A DNA stretch of 64,000 bases from Streptomyces sennicomposti (lineage in GTDB: Bacteria; Actinomycetota; Actinomycetes; Streptomycetales; Streptomycetaceae), in the NCBI RefSeq assembly GCF_019890635.1, contig NZ_JAIOAB010000018.1, forward strand, positions 48,750-112,749, given 5' to 3'. Position 1 is the stretch's first letter; every line of letters starts with the position of its first letter. The notes beneath the pieces are model-generated. The model searched no databases, had not been told where the DNA came from, and worked only from the letters and a program-made list of their open reading frames with translations. The position numbers were made by a program, and so were the translations under genes. This document shows positions 1-8,613 of the stretch, in pieces.

Positions 1-41
1 CCCGTTCTCTCCGACTCGTCCCGTCACCGTACCCGTAGAAC

Positions 42-70
42 GGGCCGGGCACCCCGAGGGTGCCCGACCC
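42..70 (-). terminator. Probable terminator of the HBHA-like gene
   Basis: Two 13-nt arms at 42-54 and 58-70 face each other across a 3-nt loop. In minus-strand RNA the only non-Watson-Crick pair is a G-U wobble, whereas in plus-strand RNA it is a C-A mismatch. The hairpin therefore fits better as the terminator of the leftward gene ending at 178. There is no clear U-tract, as is common in Streptomyces. Confidence 0.55.
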
Positions 71-177
71 GCACACCTGTCGCCCGTACGGGTGACGCGC
101 CCCCGCCGACCGCCGGGGAGACGCCGCCCCCGACCGCCCGGGACGCACCGTCCCCGCGGCCGGGCGAGGACCGGCGC

Positions 178-900
178 CTACTTCGCGGGCGGCGTGGTCT
201 TCTTCGCGGCCGGGGCCGCGTTCTTGCGCGGGGTCGGGGCCTTCTTGGCCGCCGGCGCGGTCGCGGCCTTCTTCGCCGTCGGGGCGGTGGCGGCCTTGAC
301 CTCGGTGACCTTGGCCGCGGCGGCCTTGGACTCCTCGGCCTTGACCGGCTGGACCGGGGCGGCGGCGGCCGCGGGGCGCGGCTTCGGCTCGCGCTCGGGC
401 TCGACCGCGACGGCGAGTTCCTCGACGCCCTCGGCGATGTCCTCGATGCCCTCGGCGGCCTGGCCGCGCCAGGTCTTCACGGCCTGCTCGCCCTGCTCGG
501 CGAGCTTCTCGTAGGTCTCGCGGGCCTTGACGGCGTACTCGGCGGCGACGCCGACGCCGCGCAGGGCGAGATCCTGGGCGGTCTCGCCGAGCTTCTTCAG
601 GTCGGCGTCGAAGTTGGTGCCGAACTTCTTCAGATCGGTGTCGAGGGAGTTCAGGAAGCCGGTGACCCGGGTCTGGACGGTCTCCTGCGTCTCCTTGACG
701 CGCGCGGCGGCCCGCTCCTGGACGGCCTTCGGGTCGGTGTTGCGCACGGCGTCGATCCGCGCGGGGGCCTCGGCGCGCAGCTGCTCCACCAGGGCGGGCA
801 CCTTCTTGGCCTGTCGCAGGGCCAGGTCCGCGGTGCCCGCGGCGAAGTAGAGCGGCTTGGGGTCGCTGAGGGTCTTGCGCAGGTCGTCGGTGATGGCCAT
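178..900 (-). CDS. HBHA-like lysine/alanine-rich coiled-coil protein
   Basis: 240-aa protein starting at ATG 900 after a GGAGG site. Residues about 30-150 are strongly helical, with many A/E/K/R residues and no signal peptide or membrane segment. The last 70 residues are low-complexity Ala/Lys/Pro with repeated PAAKKA-like motifs. This architecture matches the heparin-binding haemagglutinin (HBHA)-like family of actinobacteria, in which the Lys/Ala/Pro tail binds polyanions. In Streptomyces the role is not settled and a surface or nucleoid role would be a guess. The tail also resembles histone-like Lys-rich C-termini. Confidence 0.75.
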   Translation of the reverse strand: MAITDDLRKTLSDPKPLYFAAGTADLALRQAKKVPALVEQLRAEAPARIDAVRNTDPKAVQERAAARVKETQETVQTRVTGFLNSLDTDLKKFGTNFDADLKKLGETAQDLALRGVGVAAEYAVKARETYEKLAEQGEQAVKTWRGQAAEGIEDIAEGVEELAVAVEPEREPKPRPAAAAAPVQPVKAEESKAAAAKVTEVKAATAPTAKKAATAPAAKKAPTPRKNAAPAAKKTTPPAK

Positions 901-1023
901 GGTGATGATCCTCCCGGATCGCTTTCGGCTGAGGGTTGTGGTCTGCGTGGTGCGCTGCGGTGGTCTGCCGTGGTGGTCCGCCCGGCCGCCGCACCGGCCG
1001 CCTCGGCGGGGCGGGCCGGCGGA

Positions 1024-1677
1024 TCAGCCGGCGGCCTCCCGCGGCCCGGCGCCGCCGCCGGATCTACGGTCCCGGCGCCCGGCCCCGGCCCCGGAACGGC
1101 CGCCGTCCGGTTCGGGGACGGCGGCGGACCGTATGACGCCGCCGCGACCGTCGCCGCCGCTCTCGATGGTCACGTCGTCGGTCACGCCGGTCACGCCGGT
1201 CACGTCGCCGTCGGTGGCGCCGTCGCCGCCGACGGAGGCATCGCCGGGGACGGCGCCGGGAACGCCGGGCGATGCGGCGCCCGTCCCGGCCGCGCCGTCG
1301 CCGTCGCCGCGGGCGGCCTTGCCGGCCCCGAACCCGTTCTCCTTGCGGAAGGACTCGTAGACCTGGAGGAGCACCTGCTTCTGCCCCTCGGTGAGCGTGG
1401 GGTCGGCGAGGATGACGGCGCGCGTCTCCACCTCGTCCCGGTCCCGCTCGGCGTCGAGGATGCCGGCCCGTACGTACAGCGTCTCGGCGGAGATCCGCAG
1501 CGCCTTGGCGACCTGCTGGAGCACCTCCGCGCTCGGCTTGCGCAGCCCGCGCTCGATCTGGCTCAGGTACGGATTGGACACGCCGGCGGCGTCGGCGAGC
1601 TGCCGCAGCGACAGTTGCGCGTTGCGCCGCTGCTCGCGCAGGTACTCACCGAGATTGCCGACGTTGAGCGATGCCAT
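1024..1677 (-). CDS. XRE-family transcriptional regulator
   Basis: 217-aa protein. ATG 1677 is chosen because the XRE helix-turn-helix starts right after it (about residues 10-65, including LRQLADAAGVSNPYLSQIE) and the sequence upstream reads as non-coding. After the HTH comes a helical stretch (about 65-110, ...ETLYVRAGILDAE...) and then a Gly/Asp/Ala-rich, probably disordered tail of about 80 residues. The gene is monocistronic, faces away from the gene at 2046, and has a palindrome over its predicted promoter, which suggests autoregulation. It lies just upstream of the HBHA-like gene in the same direction. Confidence 0.85.
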   Translation of the reverse strand: MASLNVGNLGEYLREQRRNAQLSLRQLADAAGVSNPYLSQIERGLRKPSAEVLQQVAKALRISAETLYVRAGILDAERDRDEVETRAVILADPTLTEGQKQVLLQVYESFRKENGFGAGKAARGDGDGAAGTGAASPGVPGAVPGDASVGGDGATDGDVTGVTGVTDDVTIESGGDGRGGVIRSAAVPEPDGGRSGAGAGRRDRRSGGGAGPREAAG

Positions 1678-1700
1678 GCCTCCACCATGCACCCACCCCG

Positions 1701-1728
1701 CTAACAATTGCAAGCACACCGCTTGCAA
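1701..1728 (-). promoter_or_regulatory. Promoter with palindromic operator of the XRE gene
   Basis: A perfect 8-5-8 inverted repeat TTGCAAGC-ACACC-GCTTGCAA covers 1708-1728. On the minus strand TTGCAA at 1728-1723 can serve as a -35, and TGTTAG at 1706-1701 as a -10 with a 16-bp spacer. The palindrome would overlap the -35 and spacer, an arrangement typical of repressor autoregulation. Transcription would start near 1694, about 17 nt before the ATG. Confidence 0.6.
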
Positions 1729-2045
1729 CAGCGCGCGCCCGCACACGGCCGGCCTGTGACTGAGCACCGGCTCTGTCCGAGCAGCACGGGACTTGTCGTG
1801 CTGTGTATCCGAGTTGGCGGGCAGGGCGGCGCTCGTCGGGCTGACCTGGGCGGTTTCGTCGATCGGTGAGGGCGGGCGCTGAAAGGGTTTGTCATGGGCT
1901 CGGAGGTTGGCGATGATCAGCCCATGACGATCAGAAAGGGCCATGCCGTCTAGGCGCCCCGCCCCGCTCTCCACCCCTCGCGGGCCGCCGGCCGCCGCTC
2001 ACCGCAACCCGATGGCCGTGACCGCCCACCAAGGAGAGCCCGCCC
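1729..2045. other. Intergenic region between divergent genes
   Basis: About 320 bp beyond the XRE promoter palindrome. I see no convincing ORF, repeat or RNA structure apart from an AAGGAGA ribosome binding site just before GTG 2046. Confidence 0.5.
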
Positions 2046-2912
2046 GTGCAGAAGACCGCCCTAATCCCTTACGCCCACCTCCCCCGAGCGCACCACGACC
2101 GCCACGTCCTGACCAGCACCGTCGACGTCTTCGGCGCCGCACACTGGCTGCTTGCCGAACGTGCTCCGCAACGCGGCGGCGATGTCGCGCCCTTCGACGC
2201 GCTGGTCGTCTCCGTCCATCCGGGCGGCGACGTCGAACTCACCGAGCTGAGCGCCGTGCGCGCCCGCTGGCCGCACCTGGACCGCCTGCCGGACGGCGGG
2301 TTCGTCGTCGCCACGTCCCGCACCCGCCGGTACGAGGACGCGGACCAGGTCCAGGTCTTCGACGCGCTCGGGCGCGAGACCTCGTCCTTCTCCGTCGGGG
2401 ACGCCATCGAGCACCTGCTCGTCGACGAGGCCGGCCATATCTGGGTCGGGCACTTCGACGAGAACCCGGAGGGAATCCGCCGCTGGAGCTCCACGGGCCG
2501 GCTCACCTGGACGTCGGACGACGCCCACATCCCCGGTCTCTACGACTGCTACGCCCTGAACGTGTCGGGCACCGCCGCCTGGGCGTGCCCCTACACGGAC
2601 TTCCCGCTCGTCGAGATACGCCCCGACCGGCCCGACCGGCCCGTGACCGTGCGGGCGAACCGCGTACGGGGCGCCAAGGCGGTGGCCGTCCACGGCGAGC
2701 GAGTCGCCTTCTACGGCGGCTACCGCGAGGAGCGGGACCGGCTCGCCCGCGGAGAACTCACCGAAACCTCTGTCGAGCCGACGGACGTCGGCCTGCTCAC
2801 CCTGCCCGACGGCCCCGCTCCCGGCCACCGCCGGGTCGTCAGCCGAGGAAGCAGGATCTACGTCCAGGCCGAGCCGTTCACCGCGTGGGGCGTGTTCGAC
2901 CTCAGCAGCTGA
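2046..2912 (+). CDS. Hypothetical cytoplasmic protein, possible beta-propeller
   Basis: 288 aa, GTG start at 2046 with an AAGGAGA site about 10 nt upstream. There is no signal peptide or membrane segment. The sequence consists of short beta-strand-like blocks with recurring Gly-Asp/Trp turns (for example HIWVGHFDENPEG and YDCYALNVSG), reminiscent of WD40/NHL-like propeller proteins. I recognise no catalytic motif. It is a single gene between the XRE regulator and a secreted protein. Confidence 0.7.
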   Translation: MQKTALIPYAHLPRAHHDRHVLTSTVDVFGAAHWLLAERAPQRGGDVAPFDALVVSVHPGGDVELTELSAVRARWPHLDRLPDGGFVVATSRTRRYEDADQVQVFDALGRETSSFSVGDAIEHLLVDEAGHIWVGHFDENPEGIRRWSSTGRLTWTSDDAHIPGLYDCYALNVSGTAAWACPYTDFPLVEIRPDRPDRPVTVRANRVRGAKAVAVHGERVAFYGGYREERDRLARGELTETSVEPTDVGLLTLPDGPAPGHRRVVSRGSRIYVQAEPFTAWGVFDLSS

Positions 2913-3108
2913 TAGCCGGCAACCGATCGTGTACGGGGGGTGGCGGTCGGCCGCCGACAGGGCCTTCGGGTCGGCCGCGTCCTGCCGCCCGGCCCGTGTT
3001 CGCGGGCAACCCTCGGGGGGCTTTCGCCCTCTTCCTGGGCGACTGTGCGAGCGATGAGCCGGACCAACTCAGCCGCTTCTCGGTCCCAGGGGAGTCGAAG
3101 GGGGAACG

Positions 3109-3996
3109 TTGTTCCGGAACGCAGTGCGGGCTGTGGGCGCCGCCGGTCTCGTCTCAGCCGCCCTGCTGGGCGGAGCGGCCTCGGGGGCGTCGGCCGCGGA
3201 GGCGGGCCCGGTACGGGACGGAGACGCGTCCGCAGCCGTCCGCCTGACCTACTTCACGCCCCAGAACAGGATCCTGGAGGCGGGCGACTCGGTCGCGTTC
3301 AGCGTCCGGGGAATGCCGCCGGGGTGGGACGAGGTCGAGGTCACTTCCCCGGCGCTGCGGGAGCCGATCACCCTGGTCCCGGTGGAGAAGGGCTCGGCGC
3401 AGGCCGCCCAGGTGGGATCGGACCACCACGTCCGTTCCGGCCTGCGCGCCGGCACCTACCCGGTCACCGCGACCAGCCACGGTCGTGTCGTCGCCACCGC
3501 GCGGATGAAGGTCGCGGCCGAGGGCACCGGTGAGATCCACCGGTTCGTCATCGGCCCGGCGGACGCCTTCCCCGGCGGCGACACCCCCGCCTCCCTGCGG
3601 CCGGGCAGTGACGTCCGGCTGGTCCTCACCGACCTCAGGGCGGATGACGGGGAACACTCGCTGACCGTCACCTCGCCCCTCTTCGACGCTCCGGTGACCA
3701 TCCGGACCCACAGCGCGGACGACCCCGGATGCAAGTGCGACGACGGCGGCACGGTCTACGCCGGTCACGCCCGGCTGCGGGCCGACGTGCCCCAGGGCCG
3801 TTACACGCTCACCGTGGTCAGCCATCACGGCCGGCAGACCACCCGGCAGCACGTCACCATCGTGGGCGATCCCGTCGCCGAAGGTCCCTCCCCGGCGGTC
3901 ATCGGCGCCGTCGCGGCCGGGGGCGCGGCCCTCGTCATGGGCGGCGGCGCGTTCGTGCTCCGTCGTCGCGCCCGCAGGTCCGAAGCCACCGCGTAG
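3109..3996 (+). CDS. Secreted, C-terminally membrane-anchored protein
   Basis: 295 aa from a TTG codon at 3109; GTG 3127 is an alternative. The N-terminus is a signal peptide (Arg residues, then AVGAAGLVSAALLGGAASG, cleavage near ASA). Two beta-rich Ig-like segments follow (about 45-140 and 145-250), the second containing a CKCDD motif. The C-terminus is a hydrophobic helix (about 262-284) followed by RRRARRSEATA, so the protein is tethered outside the cell. Its function is unknown. It precedes a secreted protease in the same direction. Confidence 0.7.
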   Translation: MFRNAVRAVGAAGLVSAALLGGAASGASAAEAGPVRDGDASAAVRLTYFTPQNRILEAGDSVAFSVRGMPPGWDEVEVTSPALREPITLVPVEKGSAQAAQVGSDHHVRSGLRAGTYPVTATSHGRVVATARMKVAAEGTGEIHRFVIGPADAFPGGDTPASLRPGSDVRLVLTDLRADDGEHSLTVTSPLFDAPVTIRTHSADDPGCKCDDGGTVYAGHARLRADVPQGRYTLTVVSHHGRQTTRQHVTIVGDPVAEGPSPAVIGAVAAGGAALVMGGGAFVLRRRARRSEATA

Positions 3997-4142
3997 TGCG
4001 GTCTCCGGCCGCTTCCCGCCGCCGGGACGCCGGTTCCCGCGGTCCTCCGGGGCGCGCCGGTCCGCTCGGCCTTCCTTCGCCCGCCCCGGTCTTCGCGATC
4101 CGGAGCGGGCTGTAGTCGTCCCATGATCCAGAGAGCGTTCTC

Positions 4143-6212
4143 TTGCACACCTTTCCCAGACGAATACCGGGTCTGATGGCCACGGCGGCCGGAGTCGCCC
4201 TGCTCCTGACGAGCGGAACGGCGGTCGCCCACGCCCAGCCCGGGGACGTACCGCGGTCATCCGCGGCGTCCACGCCCCCGGCCGTCCCGTCGGCCGCCTC
4301 CTCGCACGCGCCGTCCACCAACCCGACCGCTCCCCCCTCGGCGGACGCCCCGTCCACCGCCCGGACCGCTTCCGCCGCCCCGCACGCGCCCTCCACTGCC
4401 CAGACCGCTTCCCCCTCCCCCTCCGCCTCCGCGTCCGCGTCGGCGAGCCCGAGCGGCGGCCCCACCGGCGCGGAGGACGGCGACGGCGCGGAGGGCGGCG
4501 ACGGCGACTGGTCGGACGCGGACGCCGTCCGCTTCTGGACGCCTGAGCGGATGGCCTCGGCCACCGACCCGGCCCTGCCCGCACACGGCTTGCGCCAGAG
4601 CCCCAAGGCCCCGCCGCGCCGATCCGCTCCGGCCGGCTCCGCCGCCGCGGCGGCGGCCGCCATGCCGACCGCGGAGCACGTCCTCGGGCTGAAGTCCGTC
4701 GGCGCGACCTTCTCGTACACGACGGACCCGACCACCGAGACGATGCACGCCCATTCCTGCTCCGCCAGCGTGGTGGAGAGCCCGGGCCACGACCTCATCC
4801 TGACCGCCGGGCACTGCTCCGGGGGCAAGAAGGCCGTCTTCGTTCCCATGTACACCGCCGAACGGACCCTGGACAAGCAGCCGTTCGGCTTCTACCGGAT
4901 CACCGGCTGGTTCTCCGACAACCGGTACGAGCACAACACCAAGAAGCCTGTCTCGGACCTGGACTTCGCCTTCGGCCGGCTCGCCAAGTCCAGCAGCGGC
5001 AAGCAGGCACAGGATGTGGTGGGCGCCAACACACTGGTGCGCACGCCCGGTTACCTGAACAAGGTCACGATGGTCGGCTACCCCTCCAGCCACGACCCCG
5101 AGGACCACCCCGTCCGCTGCCCGACGCAGACGGAGGCGCTGCCCGGCTTCTACCAGATCCAGGCCAAGTGCCGTGGCATGTGGGGCGGCGTCTCCGGCGG
5201 CCCCTGGTTCTCCAAGGTGGACTGGGCGAAGGGCACCGGTGAGATCATCGGGAACGTCGGCGGGTACAACGGCGGCGGCAACGACGCGAACGTCGACTGG
5301 CTCACGTACAGCCCGATGCACGGCGACTGGTTCTTCCGCCTCTACGACGAGGCGAAGAACGACCGTCCCGTCCGGCGCGACACCCCCTACGTCCAGCCGC
5401 CGCTGCCGTACTCCATGGGCGGCGGTGACACCTGGTCCCATGCCAAGCTGATGGCCTCGGGCGAGTACACCGGTGACGGCAAGGGCGACCTGATCGTGGT
5501 CTGGACCGACGGTGAGGTCACCCTGTACACGGGCGACGGCAACGGCGGCTTCACCGGTGAGCGCCGGCTGGCCGCGCCCCACGGCAGGTGGAAGGACGCC
5601 AAGTCCCTCACCGGCGGGGACTTCTCCGGCGGCAACGGCTCGGACCTGCTGGTGGTGTTCGACTCCGGCGAGGTCAGGCTCCTGCCCGACGTCGGCGCCA
5701 GAGGAGTCGACGGCGGGATCGAACTGGCCGGCGCCGGATCCGTCTGGAGCCATGCCGACCAGATCACCGGGGGCAGTTTCGGAACGGCGAAGTACGTCTC
5801 CGACCTGCTCGTGCGCTGGAGCGACGGTGAGGTCACCGACTACACCGCCGTCGGCGACAAGGGCTTCGGCACCGAACACCAGCTGATGAAGCCGAAGAGC
5901 GCCTGGAAGGACGCCACCTTGGTGACCGCGGGCGACTTCACCGGCGGAAACAACTGGGACACCCTGGTGCGCTGGTCCGACGGAAGGATCTCCCAGTTCC
6001 AGGAGACCGGCCCCGGCGGCGTCGGCAAGGAGGTCCGGATGGCTCCGTCCGGCAGCATCTGGTCCCACGACTCGGTGATGACGGCGGGCAGTTACGACTC
6101 CAACGGCTGGCCTGACGACCTGGTCGTCCGCTGGTCCGACGGTGAGACCACCATGTACACCCACACCGGCGCCACCTTCGGCGCCGAACACATGCTCGTC
6201 GCCCCGAAGTAA
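4143..6212 (+). CDS. Secreted V8-like serine protease with C-terminal FG-GAP/VCBS-type repeats
   Basis: 689 aa from TTG 4143. A signal peptide occupies about residues 1-31, followed by a Ser/Pro/Ala-rich linker (about 32-170). The trypsin-like domain (about 180-400) carries the triad motifs LTAGHC (His), DLDFAFG (Asp) and GVSGGPW (Ser), as in S1B/V8-type endopeptidases. About 270 C-terminal residues hold at least five repeats of the kind GDFTGG..D.LVRWSDGE..., an FG-GAP/VCBS-like propeller that may bind substrate or cell wall. The gene is followed by a convergent terminator. It resembles the shorter protease at 54441-55238. Confidence 0.85.
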   Translation: MHTFPRRIPGLMATAAGVALLLTSGTAVAHAQPGDVPRSSAASTPPAVPSAASSHAPSTNPTAPPSADAPSTARTASAAPHAPSTAQTASPSPSASASASASPSGGPTGAEDGDGAEGGDGDWSDADAVRFWTPERMASATDPALPAHGLRQSPKAPPRRSAPAGSAAAAAAAMPTAEHVLGLKSVGATFSYTTDPTTETMHAHSCSASVVESPGHDLILTAGHCSGGKKAVFVPMYTAERTLDKQPFGFYRITGWFSDNRYEHNTKKPVSDLDFAFGRLAKSSSGKQAQDVVGANTLVRTPGYLNKVTMVGYPSSHDPEDHPVRCPTQTEALPGFYQIQAKCRGMWGGVSGGPWFSKVDWAKGTGEIIGNVGGYNGGGNDANVDWLTYSPMHGDWFFRLYDEAKNDRPVRRDTPYVQPPLPYSMGGGDTWSHAKLMASGEYTGDGKGDLIVVWTDGEVTLYTGDGNGGFTGERRLAAPHGRWKDAKSLTGGDFSGGNGSDLLVVFDSGEVRLLPDVGARGVDGGIELAGAGSVWSHADQITGGSFGTAKYVSDLLVRWSDGEVTDYTAVGDKGFGTEHQLMKPKSAWKDATLVTAGDFTGGNNWDTLVRWSDGRISQFQETGPGGVGKEVRMAPSGSIWSHDSVMTAGSYDSNGWPDDLVVRWSDGETTMYTHTGATFGAEHMLVAPK

Positions 6213-6224
6213 CCGCGCTCAGCA

Positions 6225-6249
6225 CCGCCCCCGGCATCACCGGGGGCGG
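6225..6249. terminator. Bidirectional terminator between convergent genes
   Basis: Perfect 10-bp stem CCGCCCCCGG / CCGGGGGCGG with a 5-nt loop, placed between the protease stop (6212) and the end of the RraA-like gene (6274). Confidence 0.75.
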
Positions 6250-6273
6250 CCGCGAACCGCCCGCGTCGACGCG

Positions 6274-6927
6274 TCAGGCCTTGTCCTCGTGGCCGCCCTC
6301 GCTCAGGAGGGCGTCGATGCGGGCTCGGTGGGAGGTCTCCCAGTCGTCCAGGGTCTGGGTGGCCTCCTTGGCGAGGCGGGTGCGGGCGGCGGTGAGGATC
6401 TCCTCGGCGCGGGCCGCCGGGACCGTGACGACGCCCTCCTCGTCGGCCACCACGACATCACCCGCCTCGACCTCGACCCCGCCGCAGCGCACCCGCTCGT
6501 TCAGCGGGGTCACGGCCGACTTGGCGCCCGGGATGGGGATGATCCCGCGGGCGAAGACGGGGAAGCCCGCGTCCCGTACCTCGCCGAGGTCGCGGATCAG
6601 GCCGTCGGCGACGAACGCGGCCACGCCCCGGCGCTGCGCCACCGCGCACACGTTGCCGCCGGCCAGCGCGTAGTCGAGGTCGCCGGACTCCACCACGATC
6701 ACCGTGCCGGGGGCGGCCCGGTGGATGGCGGCGTGCAGCATCAGGTTGTCGCCGGGCGGGCACCGCACCGTGAACGCCGGTCCGGCCACGCGCGGCACCG
6801 GCCCCCACAGCGGGCGGATGCCGATGTCCATGACGTGGGCGCGGCCCAGCAGGTCGGCGAGGGTCGTGGTGGGGACGTCCCGGAAGCCGCCGACGGCGGG
6901 GCCGGTTCCCGTGCTCGAAGTGATCAC
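6274..6927 (-). CDS. RraA-family protein (aldolase/decarboxylase-like)
   Basis: 217 aa, GTG start at 6927. The fold-typical motifs of the RraA/MenG-like family are visible: GPAFTVRCPPGDN (about residues 50-62), GTVIVVESGDLDYALAGG (about 73-90), then VAAFVADGLIRDLGEVRDAGFPVFARG with the conserved D-G-x-x-R-D motif. In this family some members are 4-hydroxy-4-methyl-2-oxoglutarate/oxaloacetate aldolases, and others inhibit RNase E in proteobacteria. The DGxxRD motif favours the metal-dependent aldolase or decarboxylase role. It is a single leftward gene. Confidence 0.85.
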   Translation of the reverse strand: MITSSTGTGPAVGGFRDVPTTTLADLLGRAHVMDIGIRPLWGPVPRVAGPAFTVRCPPGDNLMLHAAIHRAAPGTVIVVESGDLDYALAGGNVCAVAQRRGVAAFVADGLIRDLGEVRDAGFPVFARGIIPIPGAKSAVTPLNERVRCGGVEVEAGDVVVADEEGVVTVPAARAEEILTAARTRLAKEATQTLDDWETSHRARIDALLSEGGHEDKA

Positions 6928-7017
6928 GTCCGCGACCCTAGTGCGGCGAAATCCCGTTGCTCCAGGCCCGCCCGCGCCACTACCGTCCCTGCAGGACTGC
7001 GGCTACCGGGACTCTAA

Positions 7018-7175
7018 GGACCCCACGGCCACCGTGACCTGCGGGCACCGGGACCCACGGCCACCGGGACCTACGGCCACCGTGACCTGCGGGTCCCGGG
7101 ACCCGCGGCCACCGGGACCCGGGACCCGCGGGCGCCGTGACCTACGGCCACCGTGACCCACGGGCGCCGTGACGG
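7018..7175. repeat. Degenerate tandem repeats, GTGACC-TACGGCCACC type
   Basis: The gap between the RraA-like gene and the GntR gene is filled with imperfect units of about 12-24 bp built from ACGGCCACCGGGACC and ACGGCCACCGTGACC. The plus-strand reading frames are open but low-complexity and are not genes. A related but distinct array is at 19160-19266. Confidence 0.7.
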
Positions 7176-7178
7176 CGG

Positions 7179-8108
7179 CTACGCGAACGACAGTTCCGTC
7201 GTGATGGTCCCCCACAGCGCGTCGAACCACTTCTGGGACTCGGCGACGAACATGGCGTCGCGGCGGCCGGCGCTCCGGACGAACGAGAACAGCAGGGACT
7301 TGGAGCCCAGCGCGTCGAACATGTCCAGCATCTCCTCCCCCCAGCCCTCTTCCCGCCGGGTGAGCGTGTAGTAGCCCAGCAGCGCCTCGTCACCGTTGAG
7401 CAGGTAGAGCTTGACCGGCGGGGTGAAGGGCAGCGCGCGGAAGGTGACGCGGACGTCGATGCCGTGGGTGGAGCGCAGGGACATGAGGTTGTGCCGCAGC
7501 ACCTGCGCCTGCGCGTCGCGCATCTGGAGCCAGCGCCGGTGGATCACGGTGTCCTCCTCGCCGTCGCCCGTGACGGAGACGGGGAAGGCGAGGGAGATGT
7601 CCCGGGACGGCACGAGGACGCGCACCTCGATGCCCTCGGGGCGCAGCCGGTCCTCGTGGATCAGCCGCATCGGCTCGCTCAGCGCCACCATCAGCGTCTC
7701 GGCCGTGTGGCACACCACGTCGATGCGCACCCGCCGCGCCGCGAACGCGTCCGTCAGCCGCGGGGCGAGGCCCACCAGGGCCGGCTGGGGCTCCTCGCGC
7801 ACGGGGGCGGCCTCGGCGATCCTCGGCGGGCTGCCCTTGCTGACGTTGCTGAGCAGGCCGTCGTCCTGGAGTGCCCGCAGGGCCTGGCGGACGGCGCCGC
7901 GCTCCACTCCGAACTCGTCGGCGAGTTCGGCCTGGGTGGGCAGGCGGTCGCCCGGTTTGAGGTCGCCCGTGCGGATCCGCTCGCGCAGTGTCTCGGCGAT
8001 CTCCTGGGCCGACGGGCTGCGCCGGCTGCCGTTCACCGCCGTGTGCTCCTGCGCGGTCTCCTGCGCGTTCTCCTGGGTCACGACCAAAACGCTACAACTT
8101 TGATCCAT
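7179..8108 (-). CDS. GntR-family transcriptional regulator
   Basis: 309 aa using ATG 8108; a reading frame continues upstream to 8150 but without support. The winged helix (about residues 35-100) contains LKPGDRLPTQAELADEFGV and RGAVRQALRALQDDGLL, typical of GntR. The rest (about 125-309) is not FadR- or UTRA-like. It begins VRIDVVCHTAETL and resembles a phospholipase-D-like fold without the HKD catalytic motif. Two near-identical palindromes at 8169-8185 and 8614-8630 are probable binding sites. The divergent partner is the small membrane protein at 8269. Confidence 0.85.
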   Translation of the reverse strand: MDQSCSVLVVTQENAQETAQEHTAVNGSRRSPSAQEIAETLRERIRTGDLKPGDRLPTQAELADEFGVERGAVRQALRALQDDGLLSNVSKGSPPRIAEAAPVREEPQPALVGLAPRLTDAFAARRVRIDVVCHTAETLMVALSEPMRLIHEDRLRPEGIEVRVLVPSRDISLAFPVSVTGDGEEDTVIHRRWLQMRDAQAQVLRHNLMSLRSTHGIDVRVTFRALPFTPPVKLYLLNGDEALLGYYTLTRREEGWGEEMLDMFDALGSKSLLFSFVRSAGRRDAMFVAESQKWFDALWGTITTELSFA

Positions 8109-8168
8109 CTCACGGCAGTTGTTTGGGAGTTGTTTAGGACTGGCCGCCAAGTGGGGACAACTTCCCTA

Positions 8169-8185
8169 GAGTTGGTCGCCAACTC
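8169..8185. promoter_or_regulatory. Predicted GntR operator 1
   Basis: Perfect 7-3-7 palindrome GAGTTGG-TCG-CCAACTC in the divergent region, 61 bp upstream of the GntR start. It shares RAGTTGGTNGCCAACTY with the site at 8614. Extra half-sites (AGTTGT, ACAACTT, CAGTTGGC) cluster between 8115 and 8200. Confidence 0.65.
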
Positions 8186-8268
8186 GGTTCAGTTGGCGGG
8201 GATTTCATCCCCTCGCTCGCCAAGTGCTCCGTCCCGTTCCGCCCACGCACATCCGAAGGGGGAAACCC

Positions 8269-8457
8269 GTGCTCGCTCCCGCTCTTCTGTCCGCCCTCTC
8301 CGCCGCCGGCCTTGAGCAGATCGTCCAGTGGAAGTACGGCACGTGGGGCTTCGTCGGACTGCTGCTGCTCTCCGTCGGCGTCAAGGCCCGCAACCCGGCC
8401 GTGGGCTTCGCCGGGGCGGTGGTGCTGCTGACCCTGTTCGCCGGGTCGGTGCGGTGA
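8269..8457 (+). CDS. Small membrane protein divergent from GntR
   Basis: 62 aa, starting at GTG 8269 after an AAGGGGGAAA site. It has two hydrophobic stretches (about 22-36, GTWGFVGLLLLSVGV, and 41-58, AVGFAGAVVLLTLFAG) separated by KARNP, so it is a small two-helix membrane protein. The divergent arrangement with a GntR regulator over shared operators suggests that it is the regulated gene. I do not recognise a family. Tiny plasmid-spread (Spd-like) proteins have similar topology, but similarity at this length is weak evidence. Confidence 0.65.
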   Translation: MLAPALLSALSAAGLEQIVQWKYGTWGFVGLLLLSVGVKARNPAVGFAGAVVLLTLFAGSVR

Positions 8458-8613
8458 CCTTGGCCGGTTCCGGCCCCCGGGTCACGGCCCGCGGGGCGGT
8501 TCACCGAGGAAGCGGGCGAGCGGGGACACGGCAGGGAACAACTTCCCGCCATCTTACGGAAGTTCGCCACAAGGTGGTTATGCGGCCCGCCCAAGTGGAG
8601 ATAAGAAAGAAGG

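Noticed and set aside
1708..1728. Nur box (TTGCAA-N5-TTGCAA type) at the XRE promoter
   Set aside because: The TTGCAA halves are separated by 9 nt, not 5, and the palindrome extends to 8-bp arms, which fits an operator for the XRE protein better.
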